Below are positions 18,087 to 27,571 of a stretch of 64,000 nt of DNA, one piece after another. The stretch lies in assembly GCF_001456955.1 (NCBI RefSeq), contig NZ_KQ758473.1:124001-188000 (forward strand), in the 5' to 3' direction. Origin of the DNA: Microbacterium enclense (GTDB lineage: Bacteria > Actinomycetota > Actinomycetes > Actinomycetales > Microbacteriaceae). Under the pieces are notes generated by a model. The model was given only the letters and a program-made list of their open reading frames with translations. It was not told the origin of the DNA and searched no databases. Each line of letters begins with the position of its first letter. Position 1 is the first letter of the stretch. A program made the position numbers and the translations under genes.

Positions 18087-19072
18087 TGCGCTCCATGTCG
18101 CAGCTCGGTAACGACCTCTACTCCGGGAAGACCTCGTTCCCGTTCGTGCAGCGTCGACGCCTGTGGTTCATCATCGCCGCGGTGCTGGTCATCGGCGCGG
18201 CCCTCGTGCCGCTGTTCCGCCCCGTGCAGTTCTCCATCGAGTTCACCGGCGGTGCCCAGTTCACGGTCTCGAACCCGGCATCCCTCGATCAGGCGCTCGC
18301 AACCGATGCCGTCGCGTCCGTGCTCCCGGGTGCCACCACGCGCGTCTCGACGATCAACGATCAGGCCGTGCGCGTGCAGACCGACCAGCTCGACAACGAT
18401 GAGGCGCAGGCGGTGTCGGCCGCCCTGGCCACCGCTTACGACGTGCCGACGTCGGAGATCACGAACTCGTTCATCGGTCCGACCTGGGGCAACGACGTCA
18501 CCCGGCAGTCGTTGTGGGGTCTGTCGATCTTCCTCGCGTTGACGTTCCTCATCCTGGCGATCTACTTCCGCACGTGGAAGATGTCGGTCGCGGCGATCAT
18601 CGGTCTCGTCGACGTGCTCATCATCACCATCGGCGTGTATGCGGTGTTCGGATTCGAGATCTCGCCGGCGGCCGTCATCGGCTTCCTCACGATCCTCTCC
18701 TACGCGCTTTACGACACCACCGTCGTCTTCGACAAGGTGCGTGAGAACACCCGAGAAGACGGCGAGATCTCCGGCCGCACGTTCGCGGAGTCGGTCAACC
18801 TCGCCGCCAACCAGACCCTGATCCGCTCGATCAACACCACCGTGGTCGCGATTCTGCCGGTGGGTGCGATTCTCTTCATCGGCGTGCCGCTCGGTGCGCG
18901 CACTCTGAGCGACATCTCGCTGTCGATCTTCGTCGGCACGATCGTCGCGGCCTACTCGACGCTGTTCGTCGCGGTCCCGATGTACGCGCTCCTGCGCGAG
19001 AAGGAGCAGCCCGTCGCGCAACGTGATGCGCGCGTGCGCGCCGCGCGCGAGAAGGCGGGCGTCCCGGCCTGA
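18086..19072 (+). CDS. secF: Protein translocase subunit SecF
   Basis: 328 residues with six predicted membrane helices, partner of SecD. The signature RPVQFSIEFTGGAQFTVS is the SecF counterpart of the SecD D1 motif, and SYALYDTTVVFDKVRENT is the membrane-embedded proton-path region. The ATG overlaps the secD stop (TGATG). It is followed by a 17-bp perfect hairpin that ends the operon. Confidence 0.96.
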   Translation: MRSMSQLGNDLYSGKTSFPFVQRRRLWFIIAAVLVIGAALVPLFRPVQFSIEFTGGAQFTVSNPASLDQALATDAVASVLPGATTRVSTINDQAVRVQTDQLDNDEAQAVSAALATAYDVPTSEITNSFIGPTWGNDVTRQSLWGLSIFLALTFLILAIYFRTWKMSVAAIIGLVDVLIITIGVYAVFGFEISPAAVIGFLTILSYALYDTTVVFDKVRENTREDGEISGRTFAESVNLAANQTLIRSINTTVVAILPVGAILFIGVPLGARTLSDISLSIFVGTIVAAYSTLFVAVPMYALLREKEQPVAQRDARVRAAREKAGVPA

Positions 19073-19091
19073 CCGGACGCGTGGAGCGATC

Positions 19092-19129
19092 ACAGGTGGG
19101 GCCCCGGCGTGAGCCGGGGCCCCACCTGT
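19092..19129 (+). terminator. Strong hairpin terminator after secF
   Basis: A 17-bp perfect inverted repeat, ACAGGTGGGGCCCCGGC / GCCGGGGCCCCACCTGT with loop GTGA, lies 19 bp after the secF stop. There is no T-tract, as is common in high-GC actinobacteria. Confidence 0.85.
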
Positions 19130-19136
19130 CTAGGCA

Positions 19137-19142
19137 TAGACT
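19137..19142 (+). promoter_or_regulatory. -10 box TAGACT for rel
   Basis: TAGACT starts 7 bp past the secF terminator and gives a leader of about 24 nt carrying GGGGAGGG before the rel ATG. Confidence 0.5.
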
Positions 19143-19172
19143 TGATCGACTGGCCGTAGGGGAGGGTTGGAG

Positions 19173-21422
19173 ATGACCGAGACCGCTTCCGCCGCGCCGC
19201 CGCCGTCCTCGCTGCGCCGCCTCGTTCCGCGGATCTTCTCGCGTGCCGCGCGCCGCGACGACGTCGACAAGCTGCTGCGCACCGTCCGCACGCACCACCC
19301 CAAGGGCGACCTCGCCATCATCGAGCGCGCCTACGCCGTCGCCGACAAGGCGCACGACGGCCAGAAGCGTCAGAGCGGTGAGCCGTATATCACCCATCCG
19401 CTCGCCGTCGCCCAGATCCTCGCCGAGCTCGGTCTCGGCCCGAAGGCCATCGCCGCCGCGCTGCTGCATGACATGGTCGAAGACACCGGCTACCCGCTTG
19501 ACGAGTTGGCCGCCGACTTCGGCGACGAAGTGGCCATGCTCGTCGATGGCGTCACCAAGCTCGACCGGGTCAAGTACGGTGACAGCGCCCAGGCCGAGAC
19601 CGTACGGAAGATGATCGTGGCGATGTCGAAAGACATCCGCGTCCTGCTCATCAAACTCGCCGACCGTCTGCACAACGCCCGCACATGGGGGTTCGTCCCC
19701 CCGCACAAGGCGGCGAAGAAGGCCACCGAGACGCTCGAGATCTACGCCCCCCTCGCGCACCGCCTCGGCATCCAGGCCATCAAGAGCGAGCTCGAAGACC
19801 TGTCGTTCGCCGTGATGCATCCCAAGCTCTACGCCGAGATCGAGAGTCTGGTCAAGCAACGCACCCCCCAGCGCGAGCAGTACGTGCAGAACGTCATCGA
19901 CGCCGTCGACGCCGATCTGCGCGAGCTCCGCGTCCGCGGCCGCGTCATGGGTCGGCCGAAGCAGCTGTATTCCGTTTATCAGAAGATGGTCGTCCGCGGC
20001 CGCGAGTTCGACGACATCTACGACCTCATCGGCATCCGCATCCTCGTCGGCACCGTGCGCGACTGCTATGCGGTGCTCGGTGCGATCCATGCGCGCTGGA
20101 CGCCGCTCCCCGGCCGTTTCAAGGACTACATCGCCACCCCGAAGTTCAACCTCTACCAGTCGCTGCACACCACGGTCATCGGCCCGGGCGGTCGCACGGT
20201 GGAGATCCAGATCCGCACGCACGAGATGCACCAGCAGGCCGAGTTCGGTGTGGCGGCGCACTGGAAGTACAAGGAGCGGATGGCGGGCGGAAAGGCGGAT
20301 GCCAAGTCCGTCGACGCCGACATGGCGTGGATCGCCCACATCTCCGACTGGCAAGCCGAGACCGCCGACCCCGGGGAGTTCCTCGACTCCCTGCGTTTCG
20401 AGATCGGCGCCAAAGAGGTCTACGTGTTCACGCCGAAGGGGCGCGTCATCGGCCTTCCCACCGGTGCGACGCCGGTCGACTTCGCCTACGCCGTGCACAC
20501 CGAGATCGGTCACCGCACGATGGGGGCCAAGGTCAACGGGCGTCTCGTTCCGCTGGAGTCGACGCTGCAGAGCGGCGACGTGGTCGAGGTCTTCACGTCG
20601 AAGAACCCCGACGCCGGGCCCAGTCAGGACTGGCTCGGCTTCGTCAAGAGCACGCGTGCGCGCAACAAGATCCGCGGCTGGTTCACCAAGGAGCGCCGCG
20701 AAGAGGCGATCGAGCAGGGCAAGGACTCCATCGCCCGCGCTATGCGCCGGCAGAACCTGCCGCTGCAGCGGCTGATGAGCCAGGACTCCTTCACCGAGGT
20801 CGCTCGACTCTTCCACTACGAGGATGTCTCGGCGCTGTACGCCGCGGTCGGCGAGGGACACGTCTCCACGCAGTCGGTGATCGAGAAGGTCACCGCTCTC
20901 GTCAGCGTCGAAGAGACCAACACCGGCCCGATCGACATTCCCGTCGGGCGCAGTCGTGCCCCGCGTGGCGGCGACTCCGGCGTGCTCGTGCGCGGGGCGC
21001 CCGACATCCTGGTGAAGCTCGCGAAGTGCTGCACGCCCGTGCCCGGTGACGAGATCGTCGGGTTCGTCACGCGCGGCAGCGGCGTCTCGGTCCACCGCGG
21101 CGACTGCACGAACGTCAAGGCGCTGAAAGAGGAGCCCGATCGTCTCATCGATGTCGAGTGGGCGCCGACCACCAAGAGCGTCTTCCTCGTGCAGATCCAG
21201 GTCGAGGCCCTCGATCGCTCGGGCCTGCTGAGCGACGTCACGCGGGTGCTCAGCGAGCACCACGTGAACATCCTGTCGGCGACCGTCTCGACGACGAACG
21301 ACCGACTGGCGCTCAGCAAGTTCGTCTTCGAGATGGGCGACACCGTTCACCTCGACCGCGTGCTGAACGCCGTGCGCCGCATCGACGCCGTCTACGACGT
21401 CTACCGCGTCACCTCTTCCTGA
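19173..21422 (+). CDS. rel: Bifunctional (p)ppGpp synthetase/hydrolase
   Basis: 749 residues, the stringent-response enzyme. The HD hydrolase domain is intact ([10 protein letters not shown]..., [10 protein letters not shown], about residues 70-110), the synthetase domain contains [13 protein letters not shown] and [19 protein letters not shown] (about 245-300), then a TGS domain ([20 protein letters not shown]), a zinc-finger-like region with [16 protein letters not shown], and a C-terminal ACT domain. The ATG at 19173 is favoured by the preceding GGGGAGGG; a TTG at 19167 is in frame. In mycobacteria apt lies between secF and rel; here it is absent. Confidence 0.97.
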   Translation: MTETASAAPPPSSLRRLVPRIFSRAARRDDVDKLLRTVRTHHPKGDLAIIERAYAVADKAHDGQKRQSGEPYITHPLAVAQILAELGLGPKAIAAALLHDMVEDTGYPLDELAADFGDEVAMLVDGVTKLDRVKYGDSAQAETVRKMIVAMSKDIRVLLIKLADRLHNARTWGFVPPHKAAKKATETLEIYAPLAHRLGIQAIKSELEDLSFAVMHPKLYAEIESLVKQRTPQREQYVQNVIDAVDADLRELRVRGRVMGRPKQLYSVYQKMVVRGREFDDIYDLIGIRILVGTVRDCYAVLGAIHARWTPLPGRFKDYIATPKFNLYQSLHTTVIGPGGRTVEIQIRTHEMHQQAEFGVAAHWKYKERMAGGKADAKSVDADMAWIAHISDWQAETADPGEFLDSLRFEIGAKEVYVFTPKGRVIGLPTGATPVDFAYAVHTEIGHRTMGAKVNGRLVPLESTLQSGDVVEVFTSKNPDAGPSQDWLGFVKSTRARNKIRGWFTKERREEAIEQGKDSIARAMRRQNLPLQRLMSQDSFTEVARLFHYEDVSALYAAVGEGHVSTQSVIEKVTALVSVEETNTGPIDIPVGRSRAPRGGDSGVLVRGAPDILVKLAKCCTPVPGDEIVGFVTRGSGVSVHRGDCTNVKALKEEPDRLIDVEWAPTTKSVFLVQIQVEALDRSGLLSDVTRVLSEHHVNILSATVSTTNDRLALSKFVFEMGDTVHLDRVLNAVRRIDAVYDVYRVTSS

Positions 21423-21449
21423 GGGGTCGTCGGGCGACGGGTCGTCAGC

Positions 21450-21475
21450 GCGGATGCTGCGGCTGCGGCATCCGC
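21450..21475. terminator. Hairpin between rel and the convergent minus-strand gene
   Basis: GCGGATGC paired with GCATCCGC, 28 bp after the rel stop. It contains GGCATCC, the heptamer enriched across the window. Confidence 0.5.
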
Positions 21476-21556
21476 TCGTGCAGGATTCGCGTGGACGGCG
21501 TGCATGACGGTCGGGTTCGCGCCGTTCCTGCTCGCACCGCTGGCCGGGGCCCCGCG

Positions 21557-22177
21557 TCACGCGGTGCGCGGGGCACGGCGGGCGTCGACGCGGGGCGTTC
21601 CCACGCTCGCGGCGCCGCGGCCGAGGCGACCGTCCGCCAGCAGAGCCGCCGTCGCGGAGAGGACCGCCCCGGCGCGCTTCGCGTGCGGGAACCGCGGATG
21701 CTGCGCGAGCCAGGCCTCAGCGGACCGCTTCGTCAGCGGATCCGCGGCCGCCCATGATCGTGCGAGTGCGAGGTCGCCCTCGTCGTCGGAGCGCGCCAGG
21801 TCGACCAGCGTCCGCGGGGGAGTGGTGAGGTGCACGCCCGCCATCGTGCAGACGTCACCCGCGTCGAGGCGTACGTCATGGTAGACGGTACGGGCGTCCG
21901 AGCGCGCCCGAATGCGGGTCGCACCGGCTCGTTGGAGGTGGTGCGGTGAGGGCTCCTGCGCGAGAGCACCGTGGATCCAGGCGGCGCTGCACCGAACGGC
22001 GGCCCAGCGTTCCGCCAGGAGAGGTGCGAGACTGCGCGCTCGCATCCAGGGCGTCTCAGCCGCATCGGCGGGCATGAAGCCCTCGCCGAGCGGAACCAGG
22101 ACGCCGTCGAGGCACGCGGCGGACAGCTCGGCGAGCGACAGTCGTTCGTCGGCGAAGAACAGGAAAGGCGACACCAT
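21557..22177 (-). CDS. AbiEi-like antitoxin-domain protein (hypothetical)
   Basis: 206 residues. The region RTVYHDVRLDAGDVCTMAGV followed by HLTTPPRTLVDLARS matches the C-terminal part of AbiEi-type (type IV) antitoxin-like proteins, which are common as orphan copies in actinobacteria. No AbiEii-like nucleotidyltransferase gene is adjacent, so a toxin-antitoxin role is not supported. The ATG at 22177 (MVSPFLFFADERLS) is preferred over an upstream in-frame ATG because a CACACT box lies six bases before it. The C-terminal 40 residues are Arg/Ala-rich. It is convergent with rel. Confidence 0.6.
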   Translation of the reverse strand: MVSPFLFFADERLSLAELSAACLDGVLVPLGEGFMPADAAETPWMRARSLAPLLAERWAAVRCSAAWIHGALAQEPSPHHLQRAGATRIRARSDARTVYHDVRLDAGDVCTMAGVHLTTPPRTLVDLARSDDEGDLALARSWAAADPLTKRSAEAWLAQHPRFPHAKRAGAVLSATAALLADGRLGRGAASVGTPRVDARRAPRTA

Positions 22178-22241
22178 CCCGCCAGTGTGACGGGGCGATG
22201 TCGCCCGTGACGCCGCGGCGTCGGACCTGTGGAGAACCCGG

Positions 22242-23951
22242 TCAGCCGCCGAGAGCGCGCAGCCAGGTGCGGCGCGCCTCGAGAGCCTCCTGAGCCTGCG
22301 CGGCGGCACGCTTGTCGCCGCGCGCCTCGGCGTCGGCGAGCTCGGCCTCGAGCTTGTCGATCGCGTCGGTCAGCTGGCGCGTCATGTCGTTCGCGCGCGC
22401 CTTCTGCTCGGGGTCGTTGCGCTTCCAGTCGGCGTCTTCGCGCGTGCGCACGCTCTGCTCGATCTTGCGCAGCTCGTCATCGAGCGCCCGCTCCTTGTCG
22501 CGCGGGAAGATGCGACCGATCTCGTCCCACTGGCGCTGAATCGCGGTGAGCCTCTGACGAGCGGTCGCGAGGTTCTTCTCGTCGACGATCGGAGCGGCCT
22601 CCTCGAGGAGCGCGCGCTTCTGCTCGATCTTCTCCTTCGACGCTTCGTTCTCGGCCGACTCGCGCTCGATCCGCGCCCCGTACAGGGCGTCGCCGGCGGC
22701 CTTGAACCGCGCCCAGAGCGCGTCGTCGACCTTGCGGCCGGCGCGTCCCGACGCCTTCCAGGCGTCGAGCAGATCGCGGTACGCCCCGATGCCGTCCTCG
22801 CCGCGCGGTGCGAGGGCCTCAGCGCGCTCGACGAGACGCGTCTTGGCCTCGCGAGCCGCCTTGTGGGTCTCATCCAGCGACGAGAAGAACTCGCGGCGGT
22901 GGCGGTCGACCGTCGCGCGTGCGTCGCGGAAGCGGCGCCACAGCTGCTGGGCGGTCGACTTCGACAGACGCGGGCCGTTCTGCTGGTGGGCCTGCCAGCG
23001 GTCGAACAGGGTCGACATATCAGCGGTCATCTGCTTCCACTGCACCGTCTGCGGGTCGCGGGCGGCGAGGGCCTCGGCCTCCTCGACGATCACCGTACGC
23101 TCGCGCACGGCTTCCTCGCTCGCCTGCTTGGCGGCGGCGGCCTCGCTCTCGCTGGCCTCCGCCAGCTCGGCGGTCAGGGCGTCGACGCGGGCGATGAGCG
23201 CAGCGAGGTCGCCCACGGCGGCTGCACCGTCGAGTTTGCCGCGGAGGGCTTTCGCGGTCGAGCGCAGGTCGGATGCCGAGGCGCCGCCGCGGCGGTGACG
23301 GGTCTCGAGCAGCGTGACCTCGCCGGCCAGGTCGGAGAACTTGCGCTGGTAGTACGCGAGCGCCTCGGCGGGCGTGCCGTCGGGGTACTGTCCGACCTCG
23401 CGCCACTCGTCTCCCTCGCGAACCGACACGGTGCCGTCGTCATCGACGCGGCCCCAGGGCTGGGTCGTCGTCTTCGATGCCGTCGCGCCCGGGGGCGGTC
23501 CGGGCAGGCGCGGGCCGGGGCGGGCCGCCGGCTGCGCCGGGGCGGGCGCGTCGGTCTTCGCGTCGGTGTCGGGCTCGGCGTCGGCCGTGGTGTCCGACGT
23601 GGACTCCTCGTCCGCGAGAGACTCCGCGTGCGACGCTGCCTCGGCATCCTGAGCCGTCCCGGCGGCGGGTTCGGCCTCCACGGTCTCGGCCGGCGCGGCG
23701 GCGTCTTCGTCTGTTTCGATGCCGTCGGCGGCCGGAACGTCGACCTCGGCGTCGCCGGTGGGCTCGATGGCACCCGACTCGTCATCGGAGGCCGCAGCGG
23801 CGTCGCCGTCGACCGGGGCATCGCCCTCGGCGCCGGCGGGGGAGCCGTCGGCCTCGACCTCGATCGTGGAAGGAGCGTCGACCTCGGCGTCGGTCGCGGC
23901 GTCGCGCGGGTCGGAGGTCTCGGGGGTGGGAGCGGAAGACACGGATAGCAC
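22242..23951 (-). CDS. DUF349 domain protein
   Basis: 569 residues. The first 165 or so are acidic and Ala/Glu/Asp/Pro-rich (low complexity). They are followed by a conserved PWGRVDDDGTVSVREGDEWR segment and then by helical DUF349 repeats (for example LFDRWQAHQQNGPRLSKS, LLDAWKASGRAGRKVDDALW, QRQWDEIGRIFPRDKERALD) that should form long coiled coils. The function is unknown; in some bacteria DUF349 proteins are linked to stress and DNA damage. The GTG start follows a TAGGCT box at about 23992. A close minus-strand neighbour (24024-24338) lies just upstream, with its stop 72 bp away. Confidence 0.85.
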   Translation of the reverse strand: MLSVSSAPTPETSDPRDAATDAEVDAPSTIEVEADGSPAGAEGDAPVDGDAAAASDDESGAIEPTGDAEVDVPAADGIETDEDAAAPAETVEAEPAAGTAQDAEAASHAESLADEESTSDTTADAEPDTDAKTDAPAPAQPAARPGPRLPGPPPGATASKTTTQPWGRVDDDGTVSVREGDEWREVGQYPDGTPAEALAYYQRKFSDLAGEVTLLETRHRRGGASASDLRSTAKALRGKLDGAAAVGDLAALIARVDALTAELAEASESEAAAAKQASEEAVRERTVIVEEAEALAARDPQTVQWKQMTADMSTLFDRWQAHQQNGPRLSKSTAQQLWRRFRDARATVDRHRREFFSSLDETHKAAREAKTRLVERAEALAPRGEDGIGAYRDLLDAWKASGRAGRKVDDALWARFKAAGDALYGARIERESAENEASKEKIEQKRALLEEAAPIVDEKNLATARQRLTAIQRQWDEIGRIFPRDKERALDDELRKIEQSVRTREDADWKRNDPEQKARANDMTRQLTDAIDKLEAELADAEARGDKRAAAQAQEALEARRTWLRALGG

Positions 23952-24023
23952 CTCATCGCGGCAGAACCGCCTGGGGGAGAAGGACCCTCCGAGCCTAGTA
24001 CGACCGGCCCCGCCGGCACAGGA

Positions 24024-24338
24024 TCAGGGTGCCGTCGTCTCCGTGGCATCCGGAGCCGGAGTCGCCGGCGCGTCGGTCGCGGGGGTGCTCGGGGCGTCGG
24101 TGGCCGGGGCGGTGGGCGTCGTCGAGGGCGCGGGCTCGGGAGCGCCGGGCCCGGCGACGAAGTACGCGGTCTGCGCGCCGATCGCGCCCAGGATGACGGC
24201 GAGTCCGACCACGAGGGCGATCACGTTGTCGCGCGTGCGCCGGCGCCACTGCCGCTGGTGCAGCTCCACTCGAGCCGCGTAGGTGCGGGCGCGTTCCCGC
24301 TGCTCCCGCGTCTGCCGGTCTCTCCCGCGCGTCGCCAC
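24024..24338 (-). CDS. Small single-pass membrane protein (hypothetical)
   Basis: 104 residues: a basic N-terminus (RGRDRQTREQRERARTYAAR), one membrane helix (NVIALVVGLAVILGAIGAQ) and an Ala/Pro/Thr tail of short repeats (TPAPDATETTAP). The layout suggests an inner-membrane anchor with an extended wall-spanning tail. I do not recognise a family. The GTG at 24338 is chosen for the GAGGAGG just upstream; a TAGGAT box lies at 24370-24375. It is divergent from rarA. Confidence 0.6.
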   Translation of the reverse strand: MATRGRDRQTREQRERARTYAARVELHQRQWRRRTRDNVIALVVGLAVILGAIGAQTAYFVAGPGAPEPAPSTTPTAPATDAPSTPATDAPATPAPDATETTAP

Positions 24339-24442
24339 ATCGACCTCCTCCGCCCGTCCGGGCGACTCGATCCTACAAAGCCCGCCCCGACCGTCCATGT
24401 CCGCGACCCCTGGCGGACCGGCGCGATGTCGGAGGCCCCGGA

Positions 24443-24448
24443 TAGCCT
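24443..24448 (+). promoter_or_regulatory. -10 box TAGCCT for leaderless rarA
   Basis: TAGCCT ends 6 nt before the rarA GTG. Confidence 0.5.
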
Positions 24449-24454
24449 GGAGCG

Positions 24455-25870
24455 GTGACCGCTTCCTCCGCGCTCTTCCAGGGCCAGACGCCGCTCGCCG
24501 TGCGCATGCGTCCCGTGAGCCTCGACGAGGTGGCAGGCCAGGGTCACCTGCTGCGCCCGGGCTCTCCGCTGGTCACACTCGCCACGACCGACTCCTCGTC
24601 ATCCGGATCCGCCGTCTCGGTCATCCTGTGGGGCCCGCCCGGCACGGGCAAGACGACCCTGGCCCAGGCGATCGCCCGTTCGTCGGGCAGACGGTTCGTG
24701 GAGCTGTCGGCGATCACCGCGGGTGTCAAAGACGTGCGGGAGGTCATGCAAGAGGCGCTGACGCAGCGCGATCTCTACGGGCAGTCGACGATCCTGTTCC
24801 TCGACGAGATCCACCGCTTCACGAAGGCCCAGCAAGACGCGCTGCTGCCCGGCGTCGAGAACGGATGGGTCGTCCTCATCGCGGCCACCACCGAGAACCC
24901 GTCGTTCTCGGTCATCTCACCCCTGCTCTCGCGGTCGCTGCTGCTCACCCTGCGGCCCCTCGGCGACGACGACCTCGGCGCTCTCGTCGATCGCGCCGTG
25001 ACCGACCCGCGGGGTCTCGCCGGTCGCGTCGTGCTCGACGACGACGCACGCGCCGCCCTCGTGCGCCTGGCATCCGGCGACGCTCGTCGCGCGCTCACCG
25101 CCCTCGAGGCGGCGGCCTCGGTCGCGGGCGACGACGCGGGTGGTCCGACGCCGGGCGCCGATGACGAAGACGGCGAAGACGAAGACGACGACGAGCAGGA
25201 TCCGGGGCCGTTCACCGGCGAGGGCACGGAGCTGCCGGTGATCACCGCCGACCACATCGCTCAGGCCGTCGACCGCGCGCTGCTGCGCTACGACCGCCAG
25301 GGCGATGAGCACTACGACGTCATCAGCGCGTTCATCAAGTCGGTGCGGGGGTCCGATCCGGATGCCGCGATCCACTACCTCGCGCGCATGATCGAGGCCG
25401 GCGAAGACCCGCGTTTCATCGCGCGGCGGCTCGTGATCTCCGCCGCCGAGGACATCGGCATGGCCGACCCCCACGCGTTGCAGATCGCCGTGGCCGCCGC
25501 CGACGCCGTCGCCTTCATCGGCATGCCGGAGGGGCGCATCCCCCTGGCCGAGGCGACCGTCTACCTCGCCACCACCGCCAAGTCGAACGCCGCCTACAAC
25601 GCCATCAACGCCGCCATCGCCGACGTACGCGCGGGCGGCTTCGGGCGCGTGCCGATGCACCTGCGCGACGCGCACTACCCCGGAGCCAAACGGCTCGGCC
25701 ACGGCAAGGGGTACAAGTACGCGCACGACAGCGAGATCGGCATCGTCACGCAGCAGTACCTGCCCGACGAGCTGCGCGGACGCCGCTACTACGAACCCAC
25801 GAACCACGGCGCCGAGCGCGACGTCTCGGCGCGGCTGGAGAAGATCCGCCGCATCCTCGACGGGAAGTGA
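24455..25870 (+). CDS. rarA: Replication-associated recombination protein A (RarA/MgsA)
   Basis: 471 residues, an AAA+ ATPase that acts at stalled replication forks. Walker A is [16 protein letters not shown], Walker [10 protein letters not shown], sensor 1 [11 protein letters not shown]; the C-terminal part has the tetramerisation helices and the conserved tail [19 protein letters not shown]. Odd feature: between the AAA+ lid and the C-terminal domain, at about residues 224-262, is a very acidic insertion ([18 protein letters not shown]) that standard RarA proteins lack. The GTG start sits 6 nt after a -10 box. Confidence 0.95.
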   Translation: MTASSALFQGQTPLAVRMRPVSLDEVAGQGHLLRPGSPLVTLATTDSSSSGSAVSVILWGPPGTGKTTLAQAIARSSGRRFVELSAITAGVKDVREVMQEALTQRDLYGQSTILFLDEIHRFTKAQQDALLPGVENGWVVLIAATTENPSFSVISPLLSRSLLLTLRPLGDDDLGALVDRAVTDPRGLAGRVVLDDDARAALVRLASGDARRALTALEAAASVAGDDAGGPTPGADDEDGEDEDDDEQDPGPFTGEGTELPVITADHIAQAVDRALLRYDRQGDEHYDVISAFIKSVRGSDPDAAIHYLARMIEAGEDPRFIARRLVISAAEDIGMADPHALQIAVAAADAVAFIGMPEGRIPLAEATVYLATTAKSNAAYNAINAAIADVRAGGFGRVPMHLRDAHYPGAKRLGHGKGYKYAHDSEIGIVTQQYLPDELRGRRYYEPTNHGAERDVSARLEKIRRILDGK

Positions 25871-26055
25871 CGCCCTCGGCTGGTTCTCGGCGCCCTCTGC
25901 TAGCATGAATCGGCTCGAAACAGGGTTTTCGGGCATCCCCTCCTTCCAGTGATCACCTTCCGGTGCGCCCCGGCGTGCGCCCCGGACCGGGCGGAAGGGG
26001 GCGATACGCCCGCGAGCCGCGAAAGGCGCGGCCGCGTCATCGGAAGGAGAACTTC
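25871..26055 (+). promoter_or_regulatory. Long structured leader of rpsD
   Basis: A TAGCAT box at 25901-25906 predicts a leader of about 140 nt. It contains CCTTCCG (25956-25962) pairing with CGGAAGG (25992-25998) around a GC-rich inner stem, then GGAAGGAGAA as ribosome site. S4 represses its own synthesis through leader RNA in several bacteria, so this could be an autoregulatory leader; that is inference. Confidence 0.45.
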
Positions 26056-26685
26056 GTGACCACGAAGTCTCAGGACCGCCGCAAGGTGCGTCTGTCGCGC
26101 GCCCTCGGCGTCGCGCTCACCCCCAAGGCCGCCCGCTACCTCGAGAAGCGTCCCTACGCTCCCGGCGAGCACGGCCGCACCAAGCGCAAGGCCGACAGCG
26201 ACTACGCCGTGCGTCTGCGCGAGAAGCAGCGTCTGCGTGAGCAGTACGGCATCCGCGAGAAGCAGCTGCGCATCGCGTTCAACGAGGCCCGCCGCACCGA
26301 CGGCCTGACCGGTGAGAACCTGGTCGAGCTGCTCGAGATGCGTCTCGACGCCCTCGTCGTGCGTTCGGGCTTCGCCCGCACTACCGCGCAGGCTCGCCAG
26401 CTCGTCGTGCACCGCCACATCCTGGTCGACGGCCAGCTCGTGGACCGCCCGTCGTTCCGTGTGAAGCCGGGTCAGCAGATCCACGTCAAGCCCAAGAGCG
26501 AGGGCCTCGAGCCCTTCCAGGTCGCCGCCGCCGGCGGGCACGCCGAGGTGCTGCCCCCCGTTCCGGGCTACCTCGAGGTCGACCTGTCGACGCTCCAGGC
26601 GAAGCTCGTGCGTCGTCCCAAGCGCGCCGAGGTGCCCGTCACGTGTGACGTGCAGCTCGTCGTCGAGTACTACGCCGCCCGCTGA
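26056..26685 (+). CDS. rpsD: 30S ribosomal protein S4
   Basis: 209 residues, primary 16S rRNA-binding protein of the small subunit. The S4 core with the S4-type RNA-binding domain is clear: LEMRLDALVVRSGFARTTAQ and RQLVVHRHILVDGQLVDRPS. The GTG at 26056 follows GGAAGGAGAA at ideal spacing. The N-terminus lacks the zinc-binding cysteines of the C+ S4 type, so it is a C- (zinc-independent) form. The gene stands alone, followed by a terminator. Confidence 0.97.
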   Translation: MTTKSQDRRKVRLSRALGVALTPKAARYLEKRPYAPGEHGRTKRKADSDYAVRLREKQRLREQYGIREKQLRIAFNEARRTDGLTGENLVELLEMRLDALVVRSGFARTTAQARQLVVHRHILVDGQLVDRPSFRVKPGQQIHVKPKSEGLEPFQVAAAGGHAEVLPPVPGYLEVDLSTLQAKLVRRPKRAEVPVTCDVQLVVEYYAAR

Positions 26686-26698
26686 TCCCAGCGAGCAC

Positions 26699-26732
26699 AC
26701 GAAGGGCGTCGGGTTCTCCCGGCGCCCTTCGT
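26699..26732 (+). terminator. Terminator after rpsD
   Basis: ACGAAGGGCG paired with CGCCCTTCGT (14-nt loop), 13 bp after the stop codon. Confidence 0.75.
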
Positions 26733-27225
26733 CGTTGAGGGTGCAGCCGCGGTGCCGGCCCGGACGGCCCGTACCGGTGCGGGGTCGGCACGACTCCGGC
26801 GTGAGCCTCGCACGGTCCCCGGCGCCGCCGCATCCGACACGACTCCGGCATAGACGCGCGCGGGGTCCTCGCCCGGAGGCCGCTGCCGGTCGCGTCGCCC
26901 GCCCCGCCCGGGTCCGACACGACTCCGGCAGGAATGGCGCACGAACCCCGCCCCATCGGCGTATGCGGACACAACGCAGGAGTTGTGCACACGACGACCC
27001 GTCCCCGGCCCGGAGGAGGGCGTGACAGCCCGTGTCGTCCTGCGTTCTGCACGCGGCGACGGCACGCCGGGGCCGGCACCTCAGCGCAGCCTGGCGCGGG
27101 GTGGGGTGCCCGCAAGCCGGGGCGACAGGGCATCCATCGATGCCGCTTGCGCGGCGCACAGGGGCCGTCGCCTACGATGAGGGATGCCGCGAATGCGGCG
27201 TCTCATCGAGGAAGAAGTGGTGATC
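26733..27225. other. Gap of about 490 bp with a repeated extragenic motif
   Basis: No gene is supported. Three direct copies of a 10-mer core CGACTCCGGC, in the context GRCACGACTCCGGC, begin at 26791, 26840 and 26920. A related inverted copy, GACACAACGCAGGAGTTGTG, lies at about 26969-26988 and has ACAAC/GTTGT arms. Confidence 0.65.
26785..26988. repeat. Dispersed repeat with core ACGACTCCGGC (3 direct, 1 inverted)
   Basis: The copies share 12-18 bp and are spaced 49 and 80 bp apart; the inverted copy carries a GTTGT/ACAAC hairpin. A weaker relative, CACCGGAGTTGTCGCAC, occurs at about 7619. They look like short interspersed extragenic elements. Confidence 0.6.
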
Positions 27226-27507
27226 GTGAAAAGCCTCGTCTGGTTCGCGTTGGGCATCGCCGGCGGTTTCGTCGCCGCCCACCTCGTCAACAAAGACCCT
27301 CGCGGTCAGGAGCTGCTCGCGCAGCTCGACTCCCGCATCGGCGAGTTCACCGATCACATGAGCGACGCCTACCACCAGCAGGAGACCCGCCTGTCGGAGA
27401 TCATCGACGACGCCAAGGGCGTCGCCGCCTCCGCCGTCGACCGGGCCTCCGACGCGGTCGGCGACGCCGCCGCCGCCGCGAAGACCGCCGCCACCTCGTC
27501 CGACTGA
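27226..27507 (+). CDS. Small membrane-anchored helical protein (hypothetical)
   Basis: 93 residues: an N-terminal membrane helix (VWFALGIAGGFVAAHLV), then an amphipathic region (ELLAQLDSRIGEFTDHMSDA) ending in Ala/Asp repeats. A similar small protein is commonly found just before alaS in Microbacteriaceae; its role is unknown. The start is ambiguous: the GTG at 27226 has GAGGAAG upstream and fits the family, but a TACGAT box at 27173-27178 would also allow a leaderless ATG at 27184, adding 14 residues. The stop is 64 bp from alaS. Confidence 0.7.
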   Translation: MKSLVWFALGIAGGFVAAHLVNKDPRGQELLAQLDSRIGEFTDHMSDAYHQQETRLSEIIDDAKGVAASAVDRASDAVGDAAAAAKTAATSSD

Positions 27508-27571
27508 CCTCCCCGGCACCCGGCCCCCGACGCCCGGGGGCCGTCACCGCACGCGCACGGAAAGACCCGCC

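Noticed and set aside
18876..21560. An 894-codon minus-strand frame antisense to rel
   Set aside because: The plus-strand rel product is complete with all domains; the antisense frame shows no conserved motif and has antisense-type composition.
21557..22177. Complete AbiE toxin-antitoxin module
   Set aside because: Only an AbiEi-like domain is present; neighbours are rel and a DUF349 gene, with no AbiEii toxin.
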